DNA of 64,000 nt from Maioricimonas rarisocia (GTDB lineage Bacteria > Planctomycetota > Planctomycetia > Planctomycetales > Planctomycetaceae): the NCBI RefSeq assembly GCF_007747795.1, contig NZ_CP036275.1, positions 5,820,001 to 5,884,000 on the forward strand, read 5' to 3'. Below the pieces are notes generated by a model. It was not told the DNA's origin. It worked only from the letters and a program-made list of their open reading frames with translations, and made no database searches. Positions 19,452-28,469 of this stretch are shown in pieces; positions within the stretch are counted from its first letter, which is position 1, and each line of letters begins with the position of its first letter. The translations under genes were made by a program, and so were the position numbers.

Positions 19452-21017
19452 ATGGCGACCAAGCGCACCCGCACTACGAAACGATCGACAAGGACGAAGC
19501 GAGTGGCGAGCGATGAAAAAGAAAGCGTCGTCGACGACGATCTGACGACCTTCGACTTCGAAGACCAGGATGACCTGGAATTCGATGACGACGACGCGCC
19601 CGCCGGGAGCGACAACGGCAGTGCCGAAAGCTCCAACTCGTCTGCGCCCGAAGCGAACGCGTCTTCCGACGACAGCGACGAGAGCAAAGACTCTGGCGAT
19701 AAGCCCGCCAAACGTCGTCGTCGACGTCGCCGCCGGTCCTCCGGCCGCGACAAGGGAGACTCGAACCAGCCCAGCGGCAAGAAAAATCAGGGACGACAGC
19801 AGAAGGGTGGCGGCGGCGGCGGCAGCGGTGGTGGCCGCGGCGGCCAGCAGCAGCAACGCAAAGGCAAATTTGCCCGCAACGCTCCGCCTCCCCCCGAAGC
19901 GGTCACCAGCGGCGTGATCGAGGGTGTCCTCGAGCTGCACCCCAAGGGGTACGGCTTCCTTCGCGACAAGGACAACGATTACGGCGCCCGCGAAACCGAT
20001 GCGTTCGTCTCGAGTACCTTCGTCGAAAAGCATCAGCTTCGCGAAGGCATCATGATCCGCGGCGAAGTCGGCCCCGGCTCGCGTGGTCAGGGACCGCGGC
20101 TGCTGAGCATCGATACGATCGACGGCGGCAGCATCGAAGACTACGAGCAGATCAAGCACTTCGAGACGCTCACGCCCATCAACCCCTTCGAGCAGATCAA
20201 ACTCGAGATCGGTGCCGAGCCGATCACCATGCGGGTGATGGACCTGCTCACGCCGATCGGCAAGGGTCAGCGGGCACTCATCGTCGCTCCGCCACGCAGC
20301 GGAAAGACGATGCTCCTGCAGGACATCGCCAATTCGGTCAGCATCAACCACCCCGAGATCCATCTCATCGTGCTGCTGATCGATGAGCGGCCGGAAGAAG
20401 TGACCGAACTCCGCCGCATGGTTCGTGGCGAAGTCATCGCGTCTTCCATGGACCGGGATGTCGAAAGCCACGTCCGCATCAGCCAGCTCATCCACGAGCG
20501 GGGCAAGCGTCTTGCCGAGGCCGGCAAGGACTGCTTCATCCTGATGGACAGCATCACGCGGACGGCCCGGGCGTTCAACAAATGGGTCGGCAACAGCGGC
20601 CGGACCGGGACCGGTGGTCTCGACGTCAAGGCGATGGACATTCCGCGAAAGATGTTCGGCACCGCCCGACGCTTCGACGAAGGGGGCTCGCTGACGGTCG
20701 CCGCCACCGCGCTGATCGACACCGGCAGCCGCATGGACGAAGCGATCTTTCAGGAGTTCAAGGGAACCGGCAACATGGAACTGGTCCTCAGCCGGGACCT
20801 TGCCGATCGCCGCATCTGGCCGGCCATCGACATCTCGAAGTCGGGCACGCGGCGGGAAGAGAAGATCCTCGCTCCCGAAGTCCTCGACGGTGTGATCATG
20901 CTTCGCCGGGCACTCGTCTCGATGAGCCCTGTCGACGCCATGACGGAACTGACGCGAAAGCTGCAGATGTTCCCCACCAACTCCGAGTTTCTCGAGCGGG
21001 TTCGCTCCGTCCTCTGA
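19452..21017 (+). CDS. rho: Transcription termination factor Rho with long disordered N-terminal extension
   Basis: A 521-residue hexameric RNA helicase that ends transcription. Residues 1 to about 150 are low complexity: acidic and Asp/Ser-rich, then an Arg-rich block (RRRRRRRR near residue 95), then Gly-rich and Gln-rich tracts. The cold-shock-like RNA-binding domain follows (GVLELHPKGYGFLR, about 158-215). The ATPase core has Walker A PPRSGKTM near residue 280, Walker B LIVLLIDERPEEV and the secondary RNA-binding region around GRTGTGGLD. E. coli Rho is 419 residues, so about 100 are extra. The ATG at 19452 lacks a clear ribosome binding site. A terminator-like hairpin follows at 21050. Confidence 0.96.
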   Translation: MATKRTRTTKRSTRTKRVASDEKESVVDDDLTTFDFEDQDDLEFDDDDAPAGSDNGSAESSNSSAPEANASSDDSDESKDSGDKPAKRRRRRRRRSSGRDKGDSNQPSGKKNQGRQQKGGGGGGSGGGRGGQQQQRKGKFARNAPPPPEAVTSGVIEGVLELHPKGYGFLRDKDNDYGARETDAFVSSTFVEKHQLREGIMIRGEVGPGSRGQGPRLLSIDTIDGGSIEDYEQIKHFETLTPINPFEQIKLEIGAEPITMRVMDLLTPIGKGQRALIVAPPRSGKTMLLQDIANSVSINHPEIHLIVLLIDERPEEVTELRRMVRGEVIASSMDRDVESHVRISQLIHERGKRLAEAGKDCFILMDSITRTARAFNKWVGNSGRTGTGGLDVKAMDIPRKMFGTARRFDEGGSLTVAATALIDTGSRMDEAIFQEFKGTGNMELVLSRDLADRRIWPAIDISKSGTRREEKILAPEVLDGVIMLRRALVSMSPVDAMTELTRKLQMFPTNSEFLERVRSVL

Positions 21018-21049
21018 CGGGCGAACACATCGGCACAGCGATCAATTCG

Positions 21050-21081
21050 ACAGGCGGACGGCACAGACACCGTCCGCCTGT
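21050..21081 (+). terminator. Strong hairpin after rho
   Basis: A perfect 12-bp stem, ACAGGCGGACGG / CCGTCCGCCTGT, around an 8-base loop, 33 bases after the rho stop. The T-run after it is poor (TTCCGATTCT), so it may act as an intrinsic terminator or as a 3'-end stabilising stem. It separates rho from the efflux operon. Confidence 0.65.
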
Positions 21082-21167
21082 TCCGATTCTGCAGATATTT
21101 CCTGTTCTGCTGATGTGCCTGGGGTCGATGACTTCGATGATCGTTGGATTAACGAAGTCCAGTCCCG

Positions 21168-23744
21168 GTGGTAGTCCGTGGAACGCTCGTGGAAGTCTTC
21201 TGTCATTTGTCGCAGGGCCGGCAGGGCGGTGCATTCGCCCTCTGCGCAGCCCTTTTCGCAGGGCTGCTGACTGTCGCCGGCTGCACCCGCTCGCACTACC
21301 GCGAGCAGGCCGACATCGAGGTCTACCACGCGATCGCCGACAAGGCGGACAGCCCCAAATGGCCGCTGACCGACGCCGGCATCACGCCCGGTCCCGAGTC
21401 ACGGCTGTTCGATCCGTTCGACCCGGATCACCCACCGCTGCCTCCCGACGACCCGGCTGCTCACAAGCTGATGCACGTCGTCGACTGCAAGGAAGGCTAC
21501 AAGCACTGGCACAAGAACGGCGATGCTCCCGCCGTCGAGTTCCCCACCTGGCGGAACTGGCTCGTCTACGACAGCGAAGGACAGGTCGTTCTCGACCTGC
21601 CCACCACCGTCGATGTTGCCTATCGCAACTCGCGTGAATATCAGCGAGCCCTCGAGAACCTGTATCTCTCGGCTCTCGACGTCACATTCGAACGGTTCCG
21701 GTTCGACGCACAATTCTTTGCGGGCACGGGGACGACCTGGACCGCGGATGGTCAGTCCCGGCCGGGAAGCGGGGGACGCTCGCTCAGCGAACTGGCCGTT
21801 CTCAATGATGCCGAGGTCCGCAAACTGACTTCCTCCGGCGGCGAATTCGTGGTCGGCCTGGCGAACTCACTGGTCTGGCAGTTCTCCGGCCCGAACGAAG
21901 ATCTGTTTCGCACGGTACTCGACTTCAGCCTGGTGCAGCCGCTGCTCCGTTTCGGCGGTCGGGCGGTCGTACTCGAACGACTGACTCAGAGCGAGCGGGA
22001 CCTGCTTGCGAACGTCCGCCAGATGTTTCAGTTCCGGCAGGGCTTCTTCATCGACGTTGTCACCGGTCGCAACAGCGGCGAGGCACCCACCCGGACCGGT
22101 CGCATCGGTGCCAACGGACTCGGACTGCTGGCCGGCTTCCCTTCGGGACGAACGGGAACCGCTTCGGCAGGTGGCCTGTTCGGACTGCTGCAGGATCAGC
22201 AGGAGATCCGCAACCAGCAAGCCAATGTGGCCGGACTGCGATCCAGCCTGCTGCAACTGGAAGCCGTCTTCGAAGCTGGTCGCATCAATCGTCTGCAGGT
22301 CGATCAGGCACGTCAGGCACTGTACAACGCGCAGAGCAGTCTGTTGACCGCGCAGGCCGCTTACGAATCGCGGCTGGACGCCTTCAAGATCACGCTGGGT
22401 CTGCCGCCGGCACTCGATGTCGTGATCAGCGATCCGCTCCTCAAACGATTCGAGCTGATCGATCCCAACAATACGCTGCTGCAGGAAGCGGCAGTGCGGA
22501 TCGTCGATCGCTTCGCCGATCCGGACTGGACCGGAGACGCTGCCAGCCTCGAGCAGGTCCGCATCGATCTGCTGGCACTGCGTCCCGAGATCGAAGCGCA
22601 GCTGGACGTCGCGCGGGGCGACATCGAGACTCTGCGTGAGCGACTGCCCGATCGGGAAGCCCGCCTGAACTCCCTGCAGACCCGCGAAGAAGTCACCGAA
22701 GGGGATCTCGACCCGGAGATCTACCGCGTCGACATCATGCGCGAGCGTGTCGAACAGGTCGCCGCGAATGCCGGACTGCTGCAGAACCGGCTGGAGGCGC
22801 TGTGGGCGGAACTCGACCTGCTCAGCGAGACACTTCCCGAACTCGACACCCGCACCGCGCAGCAGCGGCTGCGCAGCGTCGCCACCAGACTCTCGGGTCT
22901 GCTGCTCGAACTTTCCCTGGATCAGGCTTCGACCCGGTTGGAATCGATCACGCTTACTCCGATCCGGCTCGATTCGGAAGACGCTTTCGAGATTGCCCGC
23001 ATGAACCGGCTCGACTGGATGAACGCCCGGGCCCGGGTCGTCGATGCCTGGAGGCAGATCGAAGTCGACGCGAATGCCCTCAAGAGCGACCTGAACGTCA
23101 CCGTCAGCGGCGACATCCAGACGAAGGGTGACAACCCGATCCGCTTTCGTTCCGATACCGGCCGTCTGCGGCTGGGAGTCGAATTCGACAGCCCGATTAC
23201 CCGAGTGGCGGAGCGGAACCTCTATCGCGAGACGCTCATCGAGTATCAGCGTGCCCGCCGGGATTACATGCTGTTCGAGGACCGCATTTCCCAGAGTCTT
23301 CGCAATACGCTGCGGATCGTTGAGCTGAGCCAGCTGAACTTCGAACTCCGCCGGGGTGCCGTCCGCGTCGCCATCGCACAGGTCGACCAGGCACGACTGC
23401 GATTGAACGAACCGGCCAAGCCGGGGGCACAGTCGCAGTTCAGCGCCACGACCGCCCGCGACCTTGTGTCGGCCCTTCGTGACCTGCTCGATGCCCAGAA
23501 CGATTTTCTCAACACCTGGGTGAACTACGAAGTGCTCCGCATGCTGCTGCAGTTCGAGCTGGGGCTGATCCAGCTGGACGAACGGGGCGTCTGGATCGAT
23601 CCGGGACCGCTCGACATGGAGGGGCTCTCGGTAGAGTCGGCCCCGGAAGAGCTGCCGCCACCGCTTCCGGCCCTTGAAGATCCCCCTGTCCAGGCTCCCG
23701 GCCCGGACCTCCCCCCGGCTCCAGAACTCGACGCAACCGACTGA
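21168..23744 (+). CDS. TolC-like outer membrane efflux lipoprotein, unusually long
   Basis: An 858-residue protein with an N-terminal hydrophobic stretch ending in LTVAGC, a good lipobox with acylated Cys39. Outer-membrane factor features are clear in two halves: the first around residues 145-430 (VDVAYRNSREYQ, QARQALYNAQSSLLTAQAAYESRLDAF in pieces), the second around 600-790 (LDWMNARARVVDAWRQIE). Between them is an insert of roughly 150 residues of heptad-rich coiled coil. Usual TolC-family length is 420-500. It heads an apparent operon with the HlyD-type adaptor and MacB-type transporter. Translation may start at the GTG at 21168 or the GTG at 21189; neither has a strong ribosome binding site. 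Confidence 0.85.
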   Translation: MVVRGTLVEVFCHLSQGRQGGAFALCAALFAGLLTVAGCTRSHYREQADIEVYHAIADKADSPKWPLTDAGITPGPESRLFDPFDPDHPPLPPDDPAAHKLMHVVDCKEGYKHWHKNGDAPAVEFPTWRNWLVYDSEGQVVLDLPTTVDVAYRNSREYQRALENLYLSALDVTFERFRFDAQFFAGTGTTWTADGQSRPGSGGRSLSELAVLNDAEVRKLTSSGGEFVVGLANSLVWQFSGPNEDLFRTVLDFSLVQPLLRFGGRAVVLERLTQSERDLLANVRQMFQFRQGFFIDVVTGRNSGEAPTRTGRIGANGLGLLAGFPSGRTGTASAGGLFGLLQDQQEIRNQQANVAGLRSSLLQLEAVFEAGRINRLQVDQARQALYNAQSSLLTAQAAYESRLDAFKITLGLPPALDVVISDPLLKRFELIDPNNTLLQEAAVRIVDRFADPDWTGDAASLEQVRIDLLALRPEIEAQLDVARGDIETLRERLPDREARLNSLQTREEVTEGDLDPEIYRVDIMRERVEQVAANAGLLQNRLEALWAELDLLSETLPELDTRTAQQRLRSVATRLSGLLLELSLDQASTRLESITLTPIRLDSEDAFEIARMNRLDWMNARARVVDAWRQIEVDANALKSDLNVTVSGDIQTKGDNPIRFRSDTGRLRLGVEFDSPITRVAERNLYRETLIEYQRARRDYMLFEDRISQSLRNTLRIVELSQLNFELRRGAVRVAIAQVDQARLRLNEPAKPGAQSQFSATTARDLVSALRDLLDAQNDFLNTWVNYEVLRMLLQFELGLIQLDERGVWIDPGPLDMEGLSVESAPEELPPPLPALEDPPVQAPGPDLPPAPELDATD

Positions 23745-23846
23745 CCTCAAGTCAGTTGCGACCGAAACCTGTCCATCCGGACCGAATCCCGACGAATCTG
23801 CGGAATATTCGGTCAAGGGGCCGGGGTTGTCTGGTCAAACCGGGAA

Positions 23847-23862
23847 CAATAAAACATTATTG
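23847..23862 (+). other. AT-rich hairpin upstream of the adaptor gene
   Basis: CAATAA-AACA-TTATTG, a perfect 6-bp stem with tetraloop, is an AT-rich island in GC-rich sequence in the 228-bp gap between the TolC-like and adaptor genes. It could mark a promoter region for the adaptor-transporter pair. I cannot assign -35/-10 boxes with confidence. Confidence 0.3.
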
Positions 23863-23972
23863 ATAGATCCTGCCTGCGGACAGTTTGCGCGACCTCACGG
23901 TCCGGCTGCCGCGACCTCCCGCCTGAGACGGTGGTCACCACGACCATCCCGCCAGCCCTGAACGGTCAACTC

Positions 23973-25496
23973 ATGAAGACGCGCCCGAAGTACCTTCGAT
24001 CCTGCGCGCCGCCATCCGGCGATGCCTCGCGCAGGGGCCGGTCTGCTCCCGTCGTCCTGGTTCTGCTTGTGATCATCCTCACCGGGGTGATGTTTCTGTT
24101 CGAGCCGTCCGAGAGTGAGAACGTCCTTGCCGGCACGCAGGCACTGACTGCGGTCGTCGAGCAGGGCCCGTTTCATCACGAAATCGTCGAGCGGGGTGAG
24201 GTCGAAAGCCCCAACGCGGTCGAGATCCGGTGTGAGGTAAAGTCCCGCTCGTCGGGTGGAACGACCATCCTCGAAATCGTCCCGGAAGGCACGTACGTCG
24301 AGAAGGGAGACTTCCTGGCCCGGCTCGATGACTCTTCGCTTCAGACCGAACTGCTGCAGCAGCAGATCGTCTGCAACAACAGCGAAGCGCAGGTCATTCA
24401 GTCCCGCTCGGAACTCGAAGCGGCAAAGCTCGCCCTCGAAGAATACGAAGCGGGGATGTTCGACCAGGAAGAAGAACAGCTCGAGAGCTTTGAGCTGATC
24501 GCCAAGGAGAACCTGCGGCGGGCCCAGGAATACCTGCAGTACAGCGAGCGACTCGCCGAGCGCGGTTACGTCTCCGACGTGCAGCTCGAAGCCGATCGCT
24601 TCGCTGTCGAGAAGGCCCAGAAGGAACTCGACGTCGCCCGCAAGAAGCTGGAAGTGCTTCGCAAGTACACGCGGCAGAAGATGATCAACCAGCTGCAGGC
24701 GAACATCGACACCGCCGAGGCGAATCTGAAGTCCCGCGAGAACTCGTATCAGCTCGAACTGCAGCAGCTCAAGGAAATCGAGCAGCAACTGGAGAACTGC
24801 GTGATCCGGGCCCCGAGCGCCGGCCAGGTCGTATACGCCAAACACAGCCGCACGCAGGAAGTCGTCGTCGGCGAGGGAATGTCGGTGCGCGAACTGCAGG
24901 TGATGTTCCAGTTGCCCGATCCGAAAAACATGAGCGTCCTCGCCAAGGTGCACGAGTCCCGGATCGACTACGTTCGTCCCGGCATGCAGGCGGTCATTCG
25001 CCTCGACGCGTTCTCGAACGTCGAGATGACCGGCACCGTGAAGAAAGTCGGCGAGTATCCGCTCCCCCCCGCCAACTCCTACGTGGCACACGTGAAGGAA
25101 TATGCGGTCGAGATCGCGATCGAGAATCCGACCGGCGAAGTCCGCCCGGGCATGAACGCCGAGGTCGCCCTGCAGGTCGAACATCAGGATGAAGCGCTGC
25201 TCGTGCCGGTCCAGGCGGTCATCGAGCGGGAAGGCCGGCACTACTGCATGCTGCCCGGCGAAGACCGCGACAATGCCGTCAGCATTCGCGAAGTGGCGAT
25301 CGGATCGACCAACGAGAAATTCGTGCTGGTCGAACAGGGTCTGGACGAAGGGGAAACGGTCATCGTGAACCCCGAGACGTTCGCCGATGAACTCGACCTG
25401 AACCAGGCTGTGACGCTCCCTGTGGTCAATGCCGCCCCACAGCCGTCTGAGCGGCTGGTCGACAACCGGAAATCGGACGGCCACCTCGCGAACTGA
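23973..25496 (+). CDS. HlyD/MacA-type periplasmic adaptor of an efflux system
   Basis: A 507-residue membrane fusion protein. A single membrane segment (VVLVLLVIILTGVMFLF, about residues 27-43) anchors it in the inner membrane. It is followed by a biotinyl-lipoyl-like half, a long coiled-coil hairpin (about 115-275, rich in Glu/Lys/Gln), the second lipoyl half (VIRAPSAGQVVYA) and beta-barrel domains. It would bridge the MacB-type transporter to the TolC-like lipoprotein. The reading frame stays open further upstream, but the Met at 23973 directly precedes the basic cap of the anchor. The transporter gene follows 51 bases later. Confidence 0.88.
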   Translation: MKTRPKYLRSCAPPSGDASRRGRSAPVVLVLLVIILTGVMFLFEPSESENVLAGTQALTAVVEQGPFHHEIVERGEVESPNAVEIRCEVKSRSSGGTTILEIVPEGTYVEKGDFLARLDDSSLQTELLQQQIVCNNSEAQVIQSRSELEAAKLALEEYEAGMFDQEEEQLESFELIAKENLRRAQEYLQYSERLAERGYVSDVQLEADRFAVEKAQKELDVARKKLEVLRKYTRQKMINQLQANIDTAEANLKSRENSYQLELQQLKEIEQQLENCVIRAPSAGQVVYAKHSRTQEVVVGEGMSVRELQVMFQLPDPKNMSVLAKVHESRIDYVRPGMQAVIRLDAFSNVEMTGTVKKVGEYPLPPANSYVAHVKEYAVEIAIENPTGEVRPGMNAEVALQVEHQDEALLVPVQAVIEREGRHYCMLPGEDRDNAVSIREVAIGSTNEKFVLVEQGLDEGETVIVNPETFADELDLNQAVTLPVVNAAPQPSERLVDNRKSDGHLAN

Positions 25497-25547
25497 TCAC
25501 GCACAGCGGGCTCGCCCACGCCTGGATTCTGCAGCCCTGAGTTGACC

Positions 25548-27713
25548 ATGTCGTCAGTGACCGTATCCCTCAGCAGCGACGAACATCGCGCCGACGGTCC
25601 GGCGAATGGAAGTGCTGCGCCGGAAACGACCGGTGCAGTGACAGCCGACGGTCACCCGGTCGCACTGCAGGTTCGCGATCTGATCAAGGAATACGACCTG
25701 GCCGGCGAGCCGCTGCGGGTCCTCAAGGGAATCAACCTCGAGGTTCCCGAGGGGGACTACGTGGCCATCATGGGCCCGTCCGGCTCTGGCAAGAGTACGT
25801 TTCTGAACCTGCTCGGCTGCCTCGACAAACCGACTGACGGTGAGTACTGGATCGGCAGCGACGACGTCGCGAAGCTCGACGACGATGCCCTCGCCGCCAT
25901 CCGGGCCGAACGGATCGGTTTCGTCTTCCAGGCGTATAACCTGGTCACGCAGCTGACCGTTCTCGAGAATATCGCCACACCGCTCGCCTACCGCGGGGGC
26001 GTCACGGCCGAAGATCATGCCCGCGTTCGCGAACTCGCCGAAATGGTCGGGCTTGGCGAGCGGCTGGATCACCGGCCGACGCAGCTTTCCGGCGGACAGC
26101 AGCAGCGGGCCGGCATCGCCCGCAGCCTGATCAACTCGCCGCAATTCATCCTCGCCGACGAAGCAACCGGAAACCTCGATTCGGTCACCACCGAAGAGAT
26201 CCTCGATCTGCTGGACCGGCTCAACGCCGCCGGCGTGACCATCGTGATGGTCACCCACGAAGAAGAGGTCGCCCAGCGGACCCGACGCATCGTGCGGCTC
26301 CGCGACGGCGTTATCGAATCGGACAAGCGTCTGCGGCCCCCGGCGGTCCGGCCCGAAGAAGCTGAGCACGTCGAGCCATCGAAGAAGCGGGCGGGTGGCT
26401 GGCAGCTCCGAGAGCGGGTCCAGGACGTCAAGCTGGGGATCAAGAACCTCTGGCTGCATCCGATGCGGTCGCTGCTGACCGTGCTGGGGATCTTCATCGG
26501 CGTCGCCAGCGTCATCTGGCTGCTGGCGATCGGAGAAGGGATCAGCGAGCAGGCTCAGAAGCAGATCGCCGAACTCGGGGCCGACAATGTCATCATCCGG
26601 TCCCGCCGTCCTCCCAGCGAACAGACCGGCGGGCAACGCATCCTGTACGGGTTAACCGAACGGGACTGTGAACGGCTGGCCGAGGCCATTCCCAACGTCG
26701 AGCGGGCGGTTCCGGTTCGTGAGGCGTCGGGACGCCGGTTCCGGTACGCGCAGCAGTCGATGCGGGGCGAGGTGATCGGCTGTACGCCGCTCTACAGGGA
26801 GATGAACCGTCTCGAGATCGCACGGGGCCGCTTCATCAGCGATGTCGACGTCGACGAACGCAAGAACGTCTGCGTGCTCTCGGCCGAAGTGGCTCAGGAA
26901 CTGTTCCGCCAGAATGATCCCATTGGTCGCTCGCTGCGAATCGATCACGACTACTACCGCGTCGTCGGCGTCCTCAAGAGTCGCGAGAACTTCCAGGGAA
27001 TCGACGGCGAGATGAAGGGGCAGCGTTTCTCCGACAACGCCTACATCCCGCTGGAGACCTTCTGGAGTCGGATCTCCGACCGGGATCTGAAGGGGAGCGG
27101 CGGTGGGCTGGCCGTCACGCAGATCTCCCTGAAGCTCAAGGATCAGAACGAAGCCCTGGCGACCGGAGAAGCGGTCCGTCAGTTCCTGGATCGCACGCAC
27201 CGCTTCGAAGACTACACCATCACCGTGCCGCTCGAACTGCTCGAGCAGGCGCGCAGCACACGGCTGATGTTCATCGCCCTGATGGGCATGATTGCGGCCA
27301 TCTCACTCGTGGTGGGCGGGATCGGGATTATGAACATCATGCTCGCCACCGTGACCGAACGGACACGTGAGATCGGCATCCGCCGGGCACTCGGAGCACG
27401 CCGCAACGACATTACCCGCCAGTTCCTCATCGAAACGATCATCCTGTCGACGGTCGGAGGGCTGACGGGAATCATCGGCGGCCTCACCTGTGCCCCGCTG
27501 CTGGTCGCTGTGCGGGATCTGATCCAGGAGAAGTTTCCCGAGATGGCTGCCAACATGCCCGAGGCGATTCGCGACGTCGCTCCGATCGTGGTCCCCTGGT
27601 CGATTCCGCTGGCGTGTGGCATTGCCGTGATGATTGGAGTCGTCTTCGGCCTGTATCCGGCACGTCGTGCCGCTCGCATGAACCCGATCGACGCGCTGCG
27701 TCATGTCGGGTAG
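25548..27713 (+). CDS. MacB-type ABC transporter, fused ATPase and permease
   Basis: A 721-residue protein. The ATPase domain (about residues 40-265) has Walker A GPSGSGKST at 76-84, signature LSGGQQQRAG near 180 and Walker B FILADEAT. A membrane segment near 305-325 is followed by a large periplasmic MacB_PCD domain and a C-terminal FtsX-type domain with three membrane segments (about 575-715), including the TERTREIGIRRALGA motif. Such mechanotransmission transporters expel macrolides, peptides or lipoproteins through an adaptor and TolC. With its two upstream neighbours it makes a full tripartite system. The ATG at 25548 is preferred to the TTG at 25542. Substrate unknown. Confidence 0.92.
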   Translation: MSSVTVSLSSDEHRADGPANGSAAPETTGAVTADGHPVALQVRDLIKEYDLAGEPLRVLKGINLEVPEGDYVAIMGPSGSGKSTFLNLLGCLDKPTDGEYWIGSDDVAKLDDDALAAIRAERIGFVFQAYNLVTQLTVLENIATPLAYRGGVTAEDHARVRELAEMVGLGERLDHRPTQLSGGQQQRAGIARSLINSPQFILADEATGNLDSVTTEEILDLLDRLNAAGVTIVMVTHEEEVAQRTRRIVRLRDGVIESDKRLRPPAVRPEEAEHVEPSKKRAGGWQLRERVQDVKLGIKNLWLHPMRSLLTVLGIFIGVASVIWLLAIGEGISEQAQKQIAELGADNVIIRSRRPPSEQTGGQRILYGLTERDCERLAEAIPNVERAVPVREASGRRFRYAQQSMRGEVIGCTPLYREMNRLEIARGRFISDVDVDERKNVCVLSAEVAQELFRQNDPIGRSLRIDHDYYRVVGVLKSRENFQGIDGEMKGQRFSDNAYIPLETFWSRISDRDLKGSGGGLAVTQISLKLKDQNEALATGEAVRQFLDRTHRFEDYTITVPLELLEQARSTRLMFIALMGMIAAISLVVGGIGIMNIMLATVTERTREIGIRRALGARRNDITRQFLIETIILSTVGGLTGIIGGLTCAPLLVAVRDLIQEKFPEMAANMPEAIRDVAPIVVPWSIPLACGIAVMIGVVFGLYPARRAARMNPIDALRHVG

Positions 27714-27859
27714 GACGGCGCGTCCCGCCACAAGTTGTACCGCCAGAGCCACTTACGAGGCATCACCCAAACTTCCTGCCGCCGCCGACGACCGACATCG
27801 CTCGTGCGAATTCCGGAATCGAACATTCCTCGACCTTGTTACGCCTTCGCGCTTCGCAT

Positions 27860-27882
27860 AAATTGAGATTGAGTCTCAATTT
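27860..27882 (+). promoter_or_regulatory. Fur-box-like palindrome upstream of feoA
   Basis: AAATTGAGA-ttgag-TCTCAATTT is a perfect 9-bp inverted repeat. Its core reads TGAGATT-G-AGTCTCA (27864-27878), the 7-1-7 layout of ferric uptake regulator sites. It ends one base before the GAGGAG ribosome binding site of feoA and overlaps a weak promoter candidate (TTGTTA at 27836, TAAATT at 27859). A repressor bound here would block both transcription and access to the start. The regulator could be Fur or a DtxR/MntR-type protein; neither gene is in the window. Confidence 0.65.
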
Positions 27883-27893
27883 GAGGAGCTGAC

Positions 27894-28148
27894 GTGACCA
27901 CTGAACTCCCCAGCACACAACTCATTCCCCTCGACGGGCTCCGCGAACAGGAGCGGGCCCGGGTCATCGATGTCGACGCCCGTCCGGACGTCCGGCACCG
28001 GCTCGAAGAAATGGGACTTCGCGAAGGGACCGTGATCCGCCTCCTCAAGCGCGGCACCCCCTGTATTCTCTGCATCGGCGACCAGCGACTCAGTTTTCGT
28101 CCCGAGCCGGACACCTTCATTCTCGTTGAGCCGCTCCGCGGCTACTGA
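27894..28148 (+). CDS. feoA: FeoA family protein, first copy
   Basis: An 84-residue SH3-like cytoplasmic protein of ferrous iron uptake, thought to interact with FeoB. The FeoA pattern is clear: RLEEMGLREGTVIRLLKRG, then a C-terminal beta strand ending ILVEPL. GTG start at 27894 with GAGGAG five bases upstream, one of the best ribosome binding sites in the window. It lies directly behind the Fur-box-like palindrome and is first in the feoA-feoA-feoB operon. Confidence 0.9.
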   Translation: MTTELPSTQLIPLDGLREQERARVIDVDARPDVRHRLEEMGLREGTVIRLLKRGTPCILCIGDQRLSFRPEPDTFILVEPLRGY

Positions 28149-28195
28149 CCGGCCCCTATCGGGCCGCTGCGACGATACGGCAGCAACGAAACGCA

Positions 28196-28423
28196 ATGAC
28201 CACACTTGCCGACCTCAAGCTCGGACAGTCTGCCCGGATCGTCGAGATCAACGGAGATGATGGCGTCGCTGTCCGACTGATGGAAATGGGACTGACCGAT
28301 GGCGAACCGATCCGGGTGATCGGGTTTGCCCCCCTGGGCGATCCCATCGAGTTCTCTTTGCGCGGATACCGGATTTCGCTTCGCTCGACCGAAGCAGCCC
28401 GCGTGGAAGTGGAACCCGCCTGA
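28196..28423 (+). CDS. feoA: FeoA family protein, second copy
   Basis: A 75-residue FeoA-domain protein (LKLGQSARIVEI, LMEMGLTDGEPIRVIG, ALR-like SLRGYRISLRSTEA near the end). It is a diverged paralogue of the 27894 gene, 47 bases downstream and 46 bases before feoB. Tandem FeoA proteins ahead of FeoB are known in several phyla; the division of labour is not known. Confidence 0.9.
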   Translation: MTTLADLKLGQSARIVEINGDDGVAVRLMEMGLTDGEPIRVIGFAPLGDPIEFSLRGYRISLRSTEAARVEVEPA

Positions 28424-28469
28424 ACGGTTTTCCGCCCGCCTTCGCCCCGCCTCGACACGACAACTGCCC

